The notes under the pieces are model-generated. The model did no database searches, was not told the DNA's origin, and worked only from the letters and a program-made list of their open reading frames with translations. The translations under genes were made by a program, and so were the position numbers. This document shows, one piece after another, positions 54,619 through 63,416 of a stretch of DNA of 64,000 nt. Origin of the DNA: Alphaproteobacteria bacterium (GTDB lineage Bacteria > Pseudomonadota > Alphaproteobacteria > Rickettsiales > UBA3002); the NCBI GenBank assembly GCA_017302575.1, contig JAFLDD010000001.1, positions 926,629 through 990,628 on the forward strand. The letters are read 5' to 3'. Numbering within the stretch: the stretch's first letter is position 1; each line of letters opens with the position of its first letter.

Positions 54619-55536
54619 ATGCAATTCCCTATTCGCTTTCTCGACAAAGTTCCGAAGTTCGATTTCATCGGCAATCGTTGGTATGGACTCATGTTCACGA
54701 TTATCGGCATGCTGGTAACGGCTGGTTCGCTTTACACGCAGGGTCTGAATTTTGGCATCGATTTTACGGGCGGCGTGGTGATGGAAATTCGCACCGAACA
54801 GAAGGCCGACCTTGCCAAGCTGCGCCAGATTATTAGTGATGCCTCAACAGGTGAGGCCATGCTCCAAGAAATTGGCAGTAACCATGAGGTGATGATTCGC
54901 CTTGCCCCACAAAAAGGCATGGAACAAAGCAAAATCGCCGACGGGGTGCGCACCCTGATTAATGAAAAATACGGTGAGAAAGTCGAATTCTTACGTGTTG
55001 ATTATGTCGGCCCGCAAGTGGGCGACGAACTGATTGAGGGGAGTATTATTGCGATCACCGCAGCACTAGTGATGATGATGCTTTACCTGTGGTTTCGATT
55101 TGAGTGGCAGTTCGGCGCGGGCGGCATTCTCGCCTTGATGCACGATACCGTCATGATGGTCGGGTTTTTCTCGGTCACGCAAATTGAATTTAACCTGACA
55201 TCGGTTGCTGCAATCTTGACGGTCATCGGTTATTCCATCAACGATTCGGTGGTCATTTATGACCGTGTGCGCGAGAACCTGCGCAAATATAAAACGCTGG
55301 TGCTGAACCAATTGCTCAACCAATCCATCAACGAAACCCTGTCGCGTACGATTCTGACGGGCGGCACGGTGCTATTGGCGCTGATCGGCCTTGTTACACT
55401 AGGCGGTGATGTCTTGTTCGGCTTTAGCGCGGCCATGATTTTTGGGGTTGTCGTTGGCACCTATTCCTCGGTTTATGTTTCGGCAACGCTGCTGATCTAC
55501 ATGAATCTGCGCCGCGAAGAAGCTGTGCGTTTATAG
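54619..55536 (+). CDS. secF: protein translocase subunit SecF
   Basis: 305 aa, typical. N-terminus IRFLDKVPKFDFIGNRWYGLMF, first helix, then SLYTQGLNFGIDFTGGVVMEIR, a periplasmic domain, and RVDYVGPQVGDELIEGSIIAITAALVMMMLYLWFRFEWQFG, TVIGYSINDSVVIYDRVRENL, ending in the C-terminal helices. Pairs with SecD to pull preproteins using the proton-motive force. secD and yajC are not beside it, which is unusual. 5 bp after alx on the same strand. Confidence 0.95.
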   Translation: MQFPIRFLDKVPKFDFIGNRWYGLMFTIIGMLVTAGSLYTQGLNFGIDFTGGVVMEIRTEQKADLAKLRQIISDASTGEAMLQEIGSNHEVMIRLAPQKGMEQSKIADGVRTLINEKYGEKVEFLRVDYVGPQVGDELIEGSIIAITAALVMMMLYLWFRFEWQFGAGGILALMHDTVMMVGFFSVTQIEFNLTSVAAILTVIGYSINDSVVIYDRVRENLRKYKTLVLNQLLNQSINETLSRTILTGGTVLLALIGLVTLGGDVLFGFSAAMIFGVVVGTYSSVYVSATLLIYMNLRREEAVRL

Positions 55537-55612
55537 CATATCTGCTATGCAACCCTTGCGGGTTGACCTCCCCGATAGTTCGGATACAAAAGAGCCTCAT
55601 TAGGGAGTTTTT

Positions 55613-56347
55613 ATGCTACGCAAATTGCTATTCGTTGCCCTCGCAATTACCCTCACTGCCTGCGGCAGCAAGTATCCATACTCACCCAACTACGTTTCTC
55701 CTGATACGGTTAGCGTGCGCAGTATTCCCGTTCCTCCCGCGCCTTATTCAAAAGAATGGTACCGTGACGTGGATACGGTAATTGCTTCACAACAGAACCT
55801 CTCGGCCGAGACCATTGCCCAAATTAAAGCCGAAAAGCCCGTACTACCAGAGATGCTGGCAACCGATGTATTGGGCGCAAAGGTGACGGCAGCGAACTAT
55901 CCCGTGCTGTTTGAGTTTCTAAAGCGCACAGGTTCAGATAGCTGGCGAATCAGCGATGTCACCAAAGATTATTGGGGTACGACCCGCCCCTACTTGATGG
56001 ATAAGCGCATCCATCTTTATGCGGAGCCTATTACCAGCCACGCCTACCCTAGCGGTCATACCACCACGAACTTTGTGTGGGCGGAATTGCTCTCTGAACT
56101 CGTGCCAAATGCACGTGAAGCACTTTATGCGCGCGCCTTGGAAGTGGCGCAGCATCGTGTAAAAGGTGGCGTACATTACCCGCATGATTTGCAAGGCGGT
56201 CAATTGCTTGCGCGTGAGATCGTAGCGAAGATGAAGACGATCCCGCAGTTCCAGAAAGATTTGAATTGCGTGAAAACCGAATTGCGAAAGCAGCCTATTG
56301 CCTACAAAAAGTCATGCTGCAAAAGTCACTGCAAGCGTAAGCGCTAA
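55613..56347 (+). CDS. PAP2-family acid phosphatase lipoprotein (PhoN-like)
   Basis: 244 aa. Lipoprotein signal MLRKLLFVALAITLTAC with acylated Cys17. Class A acid phosphatase/PAP2 motifs in order: K-x6-RP (KDYWGTTRP), PSGH (YPSGHTTT), and the third motif HRVKGGVHYPHDLQGG (the usual SRxxxGxHxxxD with His for Ser). C-terminal Lys/Cys-rich tail (KKSCCKSHCKRKR). Periplasmic or outer-membrane phosphomonoesterase or pyrophosphatase. AGGGAG Shine-Dalgarno. Its stop overlaps the aminotransferase stop by 4 bp. Confidence 0.88.
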   Translation: MLRKLLFVALAITLTACGSKYPYSPNYVSPDTVSVRSIPVPPAPYSKEWYRDVDTVIASQQNLSAETIAQIKAEKPVLPEMLATDVLGAKVTAANYPVLFEFLKRTGSDSWRISDVTKDYWGTTRPYLMDKRIHLYAEPITSHAYPSGHTTTNFVWAELLSELVPNAREALYARALEVAQHRVKGGVHYPHDLQGGQLLAREIVAKMKTIPQFQKDLNCVKTELRKQPIAYKKSCCKSHCKRKR

Positions 56348-57747
56348 GCGGCGGCTTCACCTGCTGAATTCTTCAGTAATCCTTCTGCCCTTTGGAGCTT
56401 CTCCAAACCACGGGTAAGTTCTGCCACGTCGTTGCAGATGCTCATACGTACATGCCAGTCCGTCACGCCTGCAGGTGATTCAGGCGCAAAGAATGGCGTA
56501 CCTTGTACAGGGCATACTCCAGCAACAAACACTAAATAGCGCATGAGGTCTGCGGGAACGTCGAGCGTGAAACCGCCCGACTTGCGTTGCATATTGCTCA
56601 TCACCTCAGGGCTTTCTTGTGCAGCTTCGGTGCGCAGCGCCTCAATTGGAACGAATTTGCCCTTAAGCTTGGAAAAATCAATCCACGCGTAAATCGTGCC
56701 TTGCGGTGGCAGCATTGTTGCGTACTGCAAGGAAGCGACGCCCTTCACAACAATCTCACGTTTCTCTTTGAGGGTTGCTACCGTTTTGGTGATGAAGTCA
56801 TCGCCGAAACATAAAGCGGCCTGCACCTCAAGCTGCGTGGTCGAAGAAATACCACCGCCCTTGGACTCGTTATAGTTTTGCAAGCTTACCAGCATGTCGT
56901 TATTACGCGTTACCAGCCAACCCACGCGTGAGCCAGCCATACCATACTCTTTCGAGGCGGTACGGAACGTCGCAATACGGCCTGCGGCGAACAGTTCTTT
57001 CTCGACTGCTCCACGTTGCAGAACGGTTTTCACATCATAGGGTTCACGGTCGAATACAAGTTTGCCGTAGGGGTCATCAAACGCAACGAGCGTTGTTTTC
57101 GTTTCGTTCTTGATAACGGTTAATACCGCTTCACGCTCTTGCGGTGAATAATTAGCGCCCGTAGGGTTTGACGGTGCATTGATAAGAATTACCTCAGGGT
57201 TAGGAAACTGCTTGAGTGCTTCACTGAGTTCTTTGGCCGACATGATGCCGCGCCCTTGCGTATCCACTTCAATGATGCGCGTACCATGTGGGAACATATC
57301 ATAATTGGTAGGCCATGCAGGTGCAGCAAACATCACTACAGGTTGGGCTTTGCCCGCAAGAAAGGCGAATGCACCCGTGAGCGCACCTTTACCGCCATTA
57401 CCACAACGCACATGCGAAGCGTCCACCGCTAAGCCGGTGTCGCGAGTAAATCCGTAAGCGATTTCTTCGCGCAGGGATGGTAATCCGCCCGTTTCTGAAT
57501 AAGCGCGTTCTTTTGCGGCAGGGCGCAGTGCGAAACGTGGGTTGTCTTTGAATTTCTTGGCAGCTTCACGCAATGAGCGCACCCACAGCAATACTTCCTC
57601 TTCGCTGGGTTTTGGGAATAAATCACCAATCGTGAAAATATCGACTTCAATGCCGAATGCCTTTGCTTTTGCTGCCATATTAGCGGCGGTCATGGTGGGA
57701 GAACTGCGCGGAACGGCAGGTGCTGCATATTCAAAACATTGTACCAT
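56344..57747 (-). CDS. class I/II aminotransferase (PLP fold type I)
   Basis: 467 aa, above average because of a 25-residue N-terminal lead. Start ATG 57747 with GAGG 6-9 bp upstream. PLP-binding features: YSETGGLPSLREEIAYGFT, GNGGKGALTGAFAFL, NAPSNPTGANYSPQE, AFDDPYGKLVF and the PLP lysine in FRTASKEYGMAGSRVGWLVTRNN. Substrate is unclear; it belongs to the broad aspartate/aromatic family. Closeness to the tyrosine-degradation genes at the right edge (about 3 kb away) makes tyrosine transamination possible but not shown. Confidence 0.85.
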   Translation of the reverse strand: MVQCFEYAAPAVPRSSPTMTAANMAAKAKAFGIEVDIFTIGDLFPKPSEEEVLLWVRSLREAAKKFKDNPRFALRPAAKERAYSETGGLPSLREEIAYGFTRDTGLAVDASHVRCGNGGKGALTGAFAFLAGKAQPVVMFAAPAWPTNYDMFPHGTRIIEVDTQGRGIMSAKELSEALKQFPNPEVILINAPSNPTGANYSPQEREAVLTVIKNETKTTLVAFDDPYGKLVFDREPYDVKTVLQRGAVEKELFAAGRIATFRTASKEYGMAGSRVGWLVTRNNDMLVSLQNYNESKGGGISSTTQLEVQAALCFGDDFITKTVATLKEKREIVVKGVASLQYATMLPPQGTIYAWIDFSKLKGKFVPIEALRTEAAQESPEVMSNMQRKSGGFTLDVPADLMRYLVFVAGVCPVQGTPFFAPESPAGVTDWHVRMSICNDVAELTRGLEKLQRAEGLLKNSAGEAAA

Positions 57748-57853
57748 AGAAACCTCGTTTTCTTATCGCTGCCTTAGTATTTACAGAGGACAAACTCAAG
57801 AAGAATCACCGAAATACTTGCGCTTTCTTGCGGTTTTACCTATCAATGCGCGC

Positions 57854-58789
57854 ATGAAACGTCTTATCACACTTTTAGTGTTCATCGGCTTGGCTGCCGT
57901 TGGTTTTTTACAATTTAACACTACAGACGCTAAACCACCCCACGCTCCCATTACAGTAGAAGAACAAGAATCAGCAGCCGTTACGGCTGAAGGTGTGGGC
58001 GCACTTGGGCGCATTGAGCCACGCTCGCGAGTCATTCGCCTTTCGCATGATGCGGGACCAGACGGTGCACGCGTTGAAGTATTGCACGTTGAAGAGGGCC
58101 AAGATGTTAAGCAGGGCGACATCATCGTTACCTTTAGTGACCATGGGCGCAAGCTTGCGGCCCTAGAGACTGCCAAAGCACAAATTGACGTGATTCGTGG
58201 GCGTATCAGCGCACAAGAGGCGGAACGCAACACTGCCAGCCGCGAGGCGGAGCGCTATCGCAAGCTTGCCCAAACCAGTGCTGTATCCATTGCCCGCAAG
58301 GAAGAGGCTGAGAATCGACTGAATCAAGCCGTTGCCAACATCCGCGCGCTGAATGCTGAGCTTACCGCAACGAATTCGCAAGTGAAACTGGCGGAGGAAG
58401 AAGTAAAGCAAACGCAAGTTACCGCGCCTATTGACGGTACAATCCTCAAAATCCACACGCGGCAAGGTGAGCGCGTGGGCGATAACGGAGTGGCGGATAT
58501 TGCTAATCTGACACAACTAGATGCTGTAGCAGAGGTGTATGAGCGTGATATCGCGCGCGTCAAAACTGGCCAAGAAGCCGAGATCACCATTCGCGGTATG
58601 GACGCGCCAATCACGGGAAGCGTGCGTGAGCTTGGATTCCAAGTATTCAAGAATGATTTGAATAATACTGACCCGCTCGCCAACCGCGATAATCGCATCA
58701 TTGAAGTGCGCATCACTATCAATGCCGCAGATGTGCAATTGCTGCGCAACATGATGTATCGTCAGGTGGATGTACGTATCCTACCATGA
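57854..58789 (+). CDS. DevB-type periplasmic adaptor of an ABC exporter (HlyD family)
   Basis: 311 aa from MKRLITLLVFIGLAAVGFL (N-terminal anchor); the open frame upstream overlaps the aminotransferase antisense and is rejected. VGALGRIEPRSRVIRLSHD, a biotinyl-lipoyl-like VEVLHVEEGQDVKQGDIIVTF, a coiled coil of about 100 residues, the second lipoyl half VTAPIDGTILKIHTRQGERVG and a beta barrel (MDAPITGSVRELGFQVF). Overlaps devC by 4 bp. In cyanobacteria DevBCA-TolC exports heterocyst glycolipids; this homolog's cargo is unknown. Confidence 0.88.
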   Translation: MKRLITLLVFIGLAAVGFLQFNTTDAKPPHAPITVEEQESAAVTAEGVGALGRIEPRSRVIRLSHDAGPDGARVEVLHVEEGQDVKQGDIIVTFSDHGRKLAALETAKAQIDVIRGRISAQEAERNTASREAERYRKLAQTSAVSIARKEEAENRLNQAVANIRALNAELTATNSQVKLAEEEVKQTQVTAPIDGTILKIHTRQGERVGDNGVADIANLTQLDAVAEVYERDIARVKTGQEAEITIRGMDAPITGSVRELGFQVFKNDLNNTDPLANRDNRIIEVRITINAADVQLLRNMMYRQVDVRILP

Positions 58790-59955
58790 AGTTAGGCACG
58801 ACATTACGACTCGCCGCACGCCTAGCATGGCGACAACTGATTCATGAACGCAGCAAATTGATTGCCGCCGTGCTTGGCGTGTTATTTGCTACCCTGCTCG
58901 TTTTCATGCAGCAGGGGTTCCGCGACTCACTGTACGATACGGCGGCCAGCGCTCCTAAAAAACTTGATGGCGATATTTTTATTCTTCATCGCCAGACAGA
59001 AGCACTGTGGCGCACCGTGCAGTTTGAACGTCCTGAGTTGATGCGCACCTTGTCGCACCCCGACGTGAAAGATGTGACCCCTGTATATATTGGCCAAGCG
59101 CCGTGGAAAAATCCCGTTACCAGAGGTAAGCGCACCTTGATGGTATGGGGTGCAGACCCGTATTCGGGCGCATTCAATGGTGCAGAGGTGGTTCCATACG
59201 CACCCCTGCTGGTGCAGTCAGACAATATTCTTTTCGACCGCGCTTCGCGGCCTGAATTCGGCCCCGTGGCCGAACTTTTGGAGAAAGGAAATGTCTACAG
59301 CGAAATTAATGATCGGCGCGTGCATGTGGTTGGGTTGGTTCGCATCGGCACCAGTTTCGCTGCAGATGGAAATGTCATCACCAGCGACCAGAACTTCTTT
59401 CGTATGTTCCCTATGCGTTCGCCTAGCATGGTAGATATTGGCGCGGTACGCCTGAAGGAAGGCGCAGACTTAAACCGCGTAAAACGCGACCTTGAGGCAT
59501 TGATGGATGAGAACGTCTATGTCTTCACCTATGATGAATTACGCCAGTTTGAATTAACCTATTGGCAAAATGGTGCGCCAATCGGCTTTATTTTCGGCAT
59601 GGGCATGGTGATGGGCCTCGTGGTCGGCATGGTGATTGTGTACCAAATTCTTTTCACCGATATCATGAATCACCTTAGCGAATATGCGACGCTTAAAGCG
59701 ATGGGCTATCCGCACCTCTACCTCGTTTGCGTGGTGTTTGCTGAGGCAATGATCCTTGCACTGCTTGGGTTCTTCCCTGGCATGATTGCGAGCTTAGGCC
59801 TTTACGACTTGGCAGAATCCTTCACCTATATTCCAATGCCTATGCCACTGGACAAAATCATCAACGTCTTCGTGATGATTTTTGTGATGTGTTTTGTCTC
59901 TGGGCTTTTTGCTATCAAACGCCTGCGTAAGGCCAACCCTGCGGATATGTTCTAA
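58786..59955 (+). CDS. DevC-type ABC exporter permease
   Basis: 389 aa, MacB/FtsX-like topology: one helix after a basic N-terminus (ARLAWRQLIHERSKLIAAVLGVLFATLLVFMQQGF), a large periplasmic domain (about residues 45-255), then three helices (GFIFGMGMVMGLVVGMVIVYQILF; LVCVVFAEAMILALLGFFPG; NVFVMIFVMCFVSGLFAI). DITDIMNHLSEYATLKAMGY before the second helix is typical of DevC. The ATP-binding protein follows with a 1-bp overlap. Confidence 0.9.
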   Translation: MKLGTTLRLAARLAWRQLIHERSKLIAAVLGVLFATLLVFMQQGFRDSLYDTAASAPKKLDGDIFILHRQTEALWRTVQFERPELMRTLSHPDVKDVTPVYIGQAPWKNPVTRGKRTLMVWGADPYSGAFNGAEVVPYAPLLVQSDNILFDRASRPEFGPVAELLEKGNVYSEINDRRVHVVGLVRIGTSFAADGNVITSDQNFFRMFPMRSPSMVDIGAVRLKEGADLNRVKRDLEALMDENVYVFTYDELRQFELTYWQNGAPIGFIFGMGMVMGLVVGMVIVYQILFTDIMNHLSEYATLKAMGYPHLYLVCVVFAEAMILALLGFFPGMIASLGLYDLAESFTYIPMPMPLDKIINVFVMIFVMCFVSGLFAIKRLRKANPADMF

Positions 59956-60632
59956 TGAGCGTCGTCAAGGTTCAACATCTCAATCACTATTACGGCGAGG
60001 ACGAGCTGCGCTTTCAAGTACTGAAGGACGTGTCACTCACCATTAATCCGGGCGAGGTTACGATTCTTACTGGCCCCTCTGGTTCGGGGAAAACCACACT
60101 GTTAACGCTTATTGGCGGGTTACGCAAAGCCGAGGAAGGCAGCGTAAACGTCATGGGAAGCGAACTGGTACATAGTAGCGAAGCAACACGCGTGTCGGTG
60201 CGTCGGCATATTGGTTTCATTTTCCAGCAGCACAATTTGATTACCGCCCTCACCGCCGAGCAAAATGTCTGCATGGCATTGGAGTTGAATGACCGTCTCA
60301 GTGAAGCTGAGCGAAAGAAGCGTGCTGCCGAAATGTTGCGAGAAGTAGGGCTCGGCGACAGGATGAACTTTAAACCCGCAAAATTATCGGGCGGGCAACG
60401 CCAGCGTGTCTCGATTGCACGTGCGTTAGCCAATGACCCAAAACTGATTCTCGCGGATGAACCCACCGCATCACTCGATAAAGCGAATGGGCAAGAAGCG
60501 GTGCGCTTACTGCGCAAACTAGCGCAAGAAAAAGGCTGCGCGATTCTACTCGTCACCCATGATTATCGTATTCTCGACATGGCCGAACGTATCATCGAAC
60601 TTGAAGATGGGCGGATTACCCAGAAGACTTAA
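59955..60632 (+). CDS. DevA-type ABC exporter ATP-binding protein
   Basis: 225 aa. Walker A GPSGSGKTTLL, Q-loop FIFQQHNLI, ABC signature LSGGQRQRVSIARAL, Walker B LILADEPTASLD and switch His in LLVTHDYRI. LolD/MacB group by sequence. Last of the three genes; its stop shares TTAA with the convergent maiA stop. Confidence 0.94.
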   Translation: MSVVKVQHLNHYYGEDELRFQVLKDVSLTINPGEVTILTGPSGSGKTTLLTLIGGLRKAEEGSVNVMGSELVHSSEATRVSVRRHIGFIFQQHNLITALTAEQNVCMALELNDRLSEAERKKRAAEMLREVGLGDRMNFKPAKLSGGQRQRVSIARALANDPKLILADEPTASLDKANGQEAVRLLRKLAQEKGCAILLVTHDYRILDMAERIIELEDGRITQKT

Positions 60633-61270
60633 GCAGCGTCGGCCTGCTGGCTTGGGTGGGCTTTCTTGAAAGCATCTAACTGCTCGCATGCATTAGAGAT
60701 ACGCACGATGGTGGGGTACGGCGTCAGGTCGAGTTCGAAGCGCCGCGCATTGAACATTTGCGGTACTAAGCAGCAATCAGCAATCGTGGGGTACTCACCC
60801 GCGCAATAGGTTCCCGTATGCGGGCTGCGCGTCAAGAATGACTCTAGCGCGGTGAAGCCATCAGCAATCCAGTGTTGAATCCATTGCGTTTTGACGAAGT
60901 GGTCACTTGCGCCGAAATGCGCCTTCAAGAATTTGCGGATTTTGAGGTTATTGATGGCAGAGATATCGCCAGCAATCAGTAACGCTATTGCACGTGCATG
61001 GGCACGCGCTAACGGTTCTTTTGGCAGAATCGCAGGATTAGGGTGCGTCTCCTCCAGATATTCCATGATGGCGATGGATTGTGCCAGCACTTCACCCTTC
61101 ACCTCAAGGCTTGGCACCATTCTCTGCGGATTGATTTTCGCATATTCCGCATCCAGATGTTTATCCTTCGTGAGATCGTGATAGCTATACTCCGCCGCTA
61201 TACCCTTCAAGTTCATGGCGATGCGCACGCGGTATGAGGCGCTGGATTGGAAGTAGGTGTGGAGCTTCAT
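60629..61270 (-). CDS. maiA: maleylacetoacetate isomerase (zeta-class glutathione transferase)
   Basis: 213 aa. Zeta-GST signature in SSASYRVRIAMNLKGI (residues 10-25; usual SSCSYRVRIAL) and glutathione site with MVPSLEVKGEVLAQSIAIMEYLEETH. Catalyses cis-trans isomerisation of maleylacetoacetate to fumarylacetoacetate, so it fits the last step before the fumarylacetoacetase next to it. Overlaps that gene by 1 bp (start/stop). Confidence 0.94.
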   Translation of the reverse strand: MKLHTYFQSSASYRVRIAMNLKGIAAEYSYHDLTKDKHLDAEYAKINPQRMVPSLEVKGEVLAQSIAIMEYLEETHPNPAILPKEPLARAHARAIALLIAGDISAINNLKIRKFLKAHFGASDHFVKTQWIQHWIADGFTALESFLTRSPHTGTYCAGEYPTIADCCLVPQMFNARRFELDLTPYPTIVRISNACEQLDAFKKAHPSQQADAA

Positions 61271-62268
61271 TATGCTGCAGCTTTCTTGTATTGGTACTGC
61301 ACTAGTTTTTGCTCAATCGTGCCAAAAATCGACGCGCCGTTTTTATCGAGCATCTCGATTTTGACGTGTTCACCAAATTTCATGAATGGTGTGCTGACCT
61401 TGTCTGTATCGAGTTTCTCGAGCGTTTGCTGCTCTACAATACACGATGAGCCCACGCTTCTATCTTTATTCGAAACCGTGCCCGAACCTAATATGGTGCC
61501 TGCGCCTAAATAGCGTGTTTTGGCGGCATGTGCGACGAGTGTCGGGAAATCAAACACCATGTCGACACCACAATTCGGATTACCAAAAAGCTTGCCATTT
61601 CGGTGCGTGATGAGTGGCAGATGAATCTTACCACCGTCCCATGCATCACCAAGCTCGTCGGGCGTGACGGCAACGGGTGAGAATGCTGTTGCAGGTTTCG
61701 CATTCAAAAAGCCGAAGCCTTTTTGCATTTCTTCTTTGGCGACATAGCGCAGTGAAACGTCATTCACCAGCATGAGCAATTTAATGTGATTACGTGCATC
61801 GGCAGGGTTAACGCCCATCGGCACATCGTCGGTTACCACGGCGATTTCACTTTCAAAATCGATACCCCACGCTTCGTCAGCCAGTGGGATGTCGTCATGC
61901 GCACCGAGCAGAATATCGCCCGCGCCCTGATACATGAGCGGGTCGGTCCAGAAGCTTGGTGGCATTTCCACGCCACGCGCTTTGCGCACTAGCTCAACGT
62001 GATTCACGTAAGCCGATGCATCGAGCCATTGGTAGGCGCGCGGAATAGGCGCTGCGAGATCTTTGATTTTGAGCGAGAAAGCATTTGGCTCTTTGCCCGC
62101 ATTGAGCAACTTGTAGATATTCTCAAGCTGCGGGGCGAGCTTCGCCCAGTTATCGAGAGCTTCCTGCATCGTCTCAGCGATGTCGGCGACTTTGGTGGCG
62201 GTTTTTAAATCCTTGGATACGACAATCAGCGTACCATCACGACCATTCTTAAGGCTTCCTAATTTCAT
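61270..62268 (-). CDS. fah: fumarylacetoacetate hydrolase family protein
   Basis: 332 aa from ATG 62268, shorter than animal FAH (about 420) but like bacterial members in this pathway. Metal and active-site elements: AWGIDFESEIAVVTDD (Glu/Asp ligands), LLMLVNDVSLR, KPATAFSPVAVTPDELGDAWDGGKIHLPL, FGNPNCGVDMVFDFPTLVAHAAKTRYLGAGTILGSGTVSN. Splits fumarylacetoacetate to fumarate and acetoacetate. Overlaps hmgA by 4 bp; an 11-codon upstream extension would overlap it further and is rejected. Confidence 0.93.
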   Translation of the reverse strand: MKLGSLKNGRDGTLIVVSKDLKTATKVADIAETMQEALDNWAKLAPQLENIYKLLNAGKEPNAFSLKIKDLAAPIPRAYQWLDASAYVNHVELVRKARGVEMPPSFWTDPLMYQGAGDILLGAHDDIPLADEAWGIDFESEIAVVTDDVPMGVNPADARNHIKLLMLVNDVSLRYVAKEEMQKGFGFLNAKPATAFSPVAVTPDELGDAWDGGKIHLPLITHRNGKLFGNPNCGVDMVFDFPTLVAHAAKTRYLGAGTILGSGTVSNKDRSVGSSCIVEQQTLEKLDTDKVSTPFMKFGEHVKIEMLDKNGASIFGTIEQKLVQYQYKKAAA

Positions 62269-63416
62269 GCTTCTCTCCAAGACAAGGGGTAGTCTTTCCA
62301 TTCGGTGGTTTTGATATCATCGGCAATCTCTACCGTTTCACGCGTGTCTATCATTACCGCGACTTCGTCGAGCATTTTTGGTGCGTCGGTCGGTTTGCGT
62401 TTTGCGTCAGCTTCTTCGGCCAATTTGAAGGCCTTGGGGTGCGGGCCATGCGCAAAGCCTGCGGGATGCAAGGTGACCATGCCGGGTTTGATATTATCGC
62501 GGCTGAAGAATTCACCATGATGGTAGAAAATGATTTCGTCGAAATCATTGTTCGAATGATAAAATGGCACCTTCAATGCATTGGGATCCATTTCCGCAGG
62601 GCGTGGCGCGAAGGTACAGACCACGAAGCGATTGCCAACGAATGTCGTGTGTGCAGATGGCGGCAAGTGATAGCGGTGGCTCATGAGCGGCCTGATATCG
62701 CGCCAGTTGATGCGCACGGGCAAATTATCGCCATGCCAACCCGTTACGTCGAGCGGGTTGAACGGGTAGGTCACGGTGGTGAATTTCCCTGCGCGGCGCA
62801 TTACCACATTCCATTCCTTATTGTCCTGCTGCGCTTTGTAGGCGTCGTTCAGCTCGGGAACATCCAGCATCGCGGGGTCGAAAATCGCGTGGTCACCCAC
62901 GAGACCTTTCTCGGGCAAGCGGTAGCCGTCATATTTCGATTCGATGAGCAGAATCTCGCTTTTGCCTTTCGATTCGATGCGCCATTTGGCACCGCGCGGC
63001 ATGGTGATGTAGTCACCCGCTTTATAAGCGAGGTGACCGAAATCGCAGAACACATCCCCTTCTCCGCTATGGATGAACAGCAGCTCGTCACTTTCTGCAT
63101 TCGTTACGAGATGATCCATCTTGCCACTCGTTACCCACCAACGCACGCTACAGGTGCTGTTGGAGAACATGGGCACTGCGTTCCATGGCGTATTGCTGAT
63201 TGACGAGAGTTTATTCAAATCGAACGCATAGGGGCGCAAATCCCCTTCCCATTTCACCCAGCCTGTAGGCTTGTGTGCATGGTGCAGATGGGTGCATGGT
63301 CCAAAGAATCCTTCGCGCCCGAACTCGCGCTCGAACGTGCCTTTAGGCAAGTCGCAATGGGCCTGACGTGAAGCCGTGCCCGCCACGCGCGGAAAGCTGA
63401 TATATTTGCGGCTCAT
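62265..63416 (-). CDS. hmgA: homogentisate 1,2-dioxygenase
   Basis: 383 aa, non-heme iron(II) dioxygenase that opens homogentisate to maleylacetoacetate. Cupin-type core: FLFIHSGEGDVFCDFGHLAYKAGDYITMPRGAKWRI, then the iron-ligand region near HPAGFAHGPHPKA (His-x5-His type) and FDEIIFYHHGEFFSR. Shorter than the 430-445 aa animal/pseudomonad form; it belongs to the compact bacterial type. Overlaps both neighbours by 4 bp. Confidence 0.93.
   Translation of the reverse strand: MSRKYISFPRVAGTASRQAHCDLPKGTFEREFGREGFFGPCTHLHHAHKPTGWVKWEGDLRPYAFDLNKLSSISNTPWNAVPMFSNSTCSVRWWVTSGKMDHLVTNAESDELLFIHSGEGDVFCDFGHLAYKAGDYITMPRGAKWRIESKGKSEILLIESKYDGYRLPEKGLVGDHAIFDPAMLDVPELNDAYKAQQDNKEWNVVMRRAGKFTTVTYPFNPLDVTGWHGDNLPVRINWRDIRPLMSHRYHLPPSAHTTFVGNRFVVCTFAPRPAEMDPNALKVPFYHSNNDFDEIIFYHHGEFFSRDNIKPGMVTLHPAGFAHGPHPKAFKLAEEADAKRKPTDAPKMLDEVAVMIDTRETVEIADDIKTTEWKDYPLSWREA

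Noticed and set aside
57542..57853. 104-codon N-terminal extension of the DevB-like adaptor
   Set aside because: Overlaps the aminotransferase antisense; the adaptor's membrane anchor begins at 57854.
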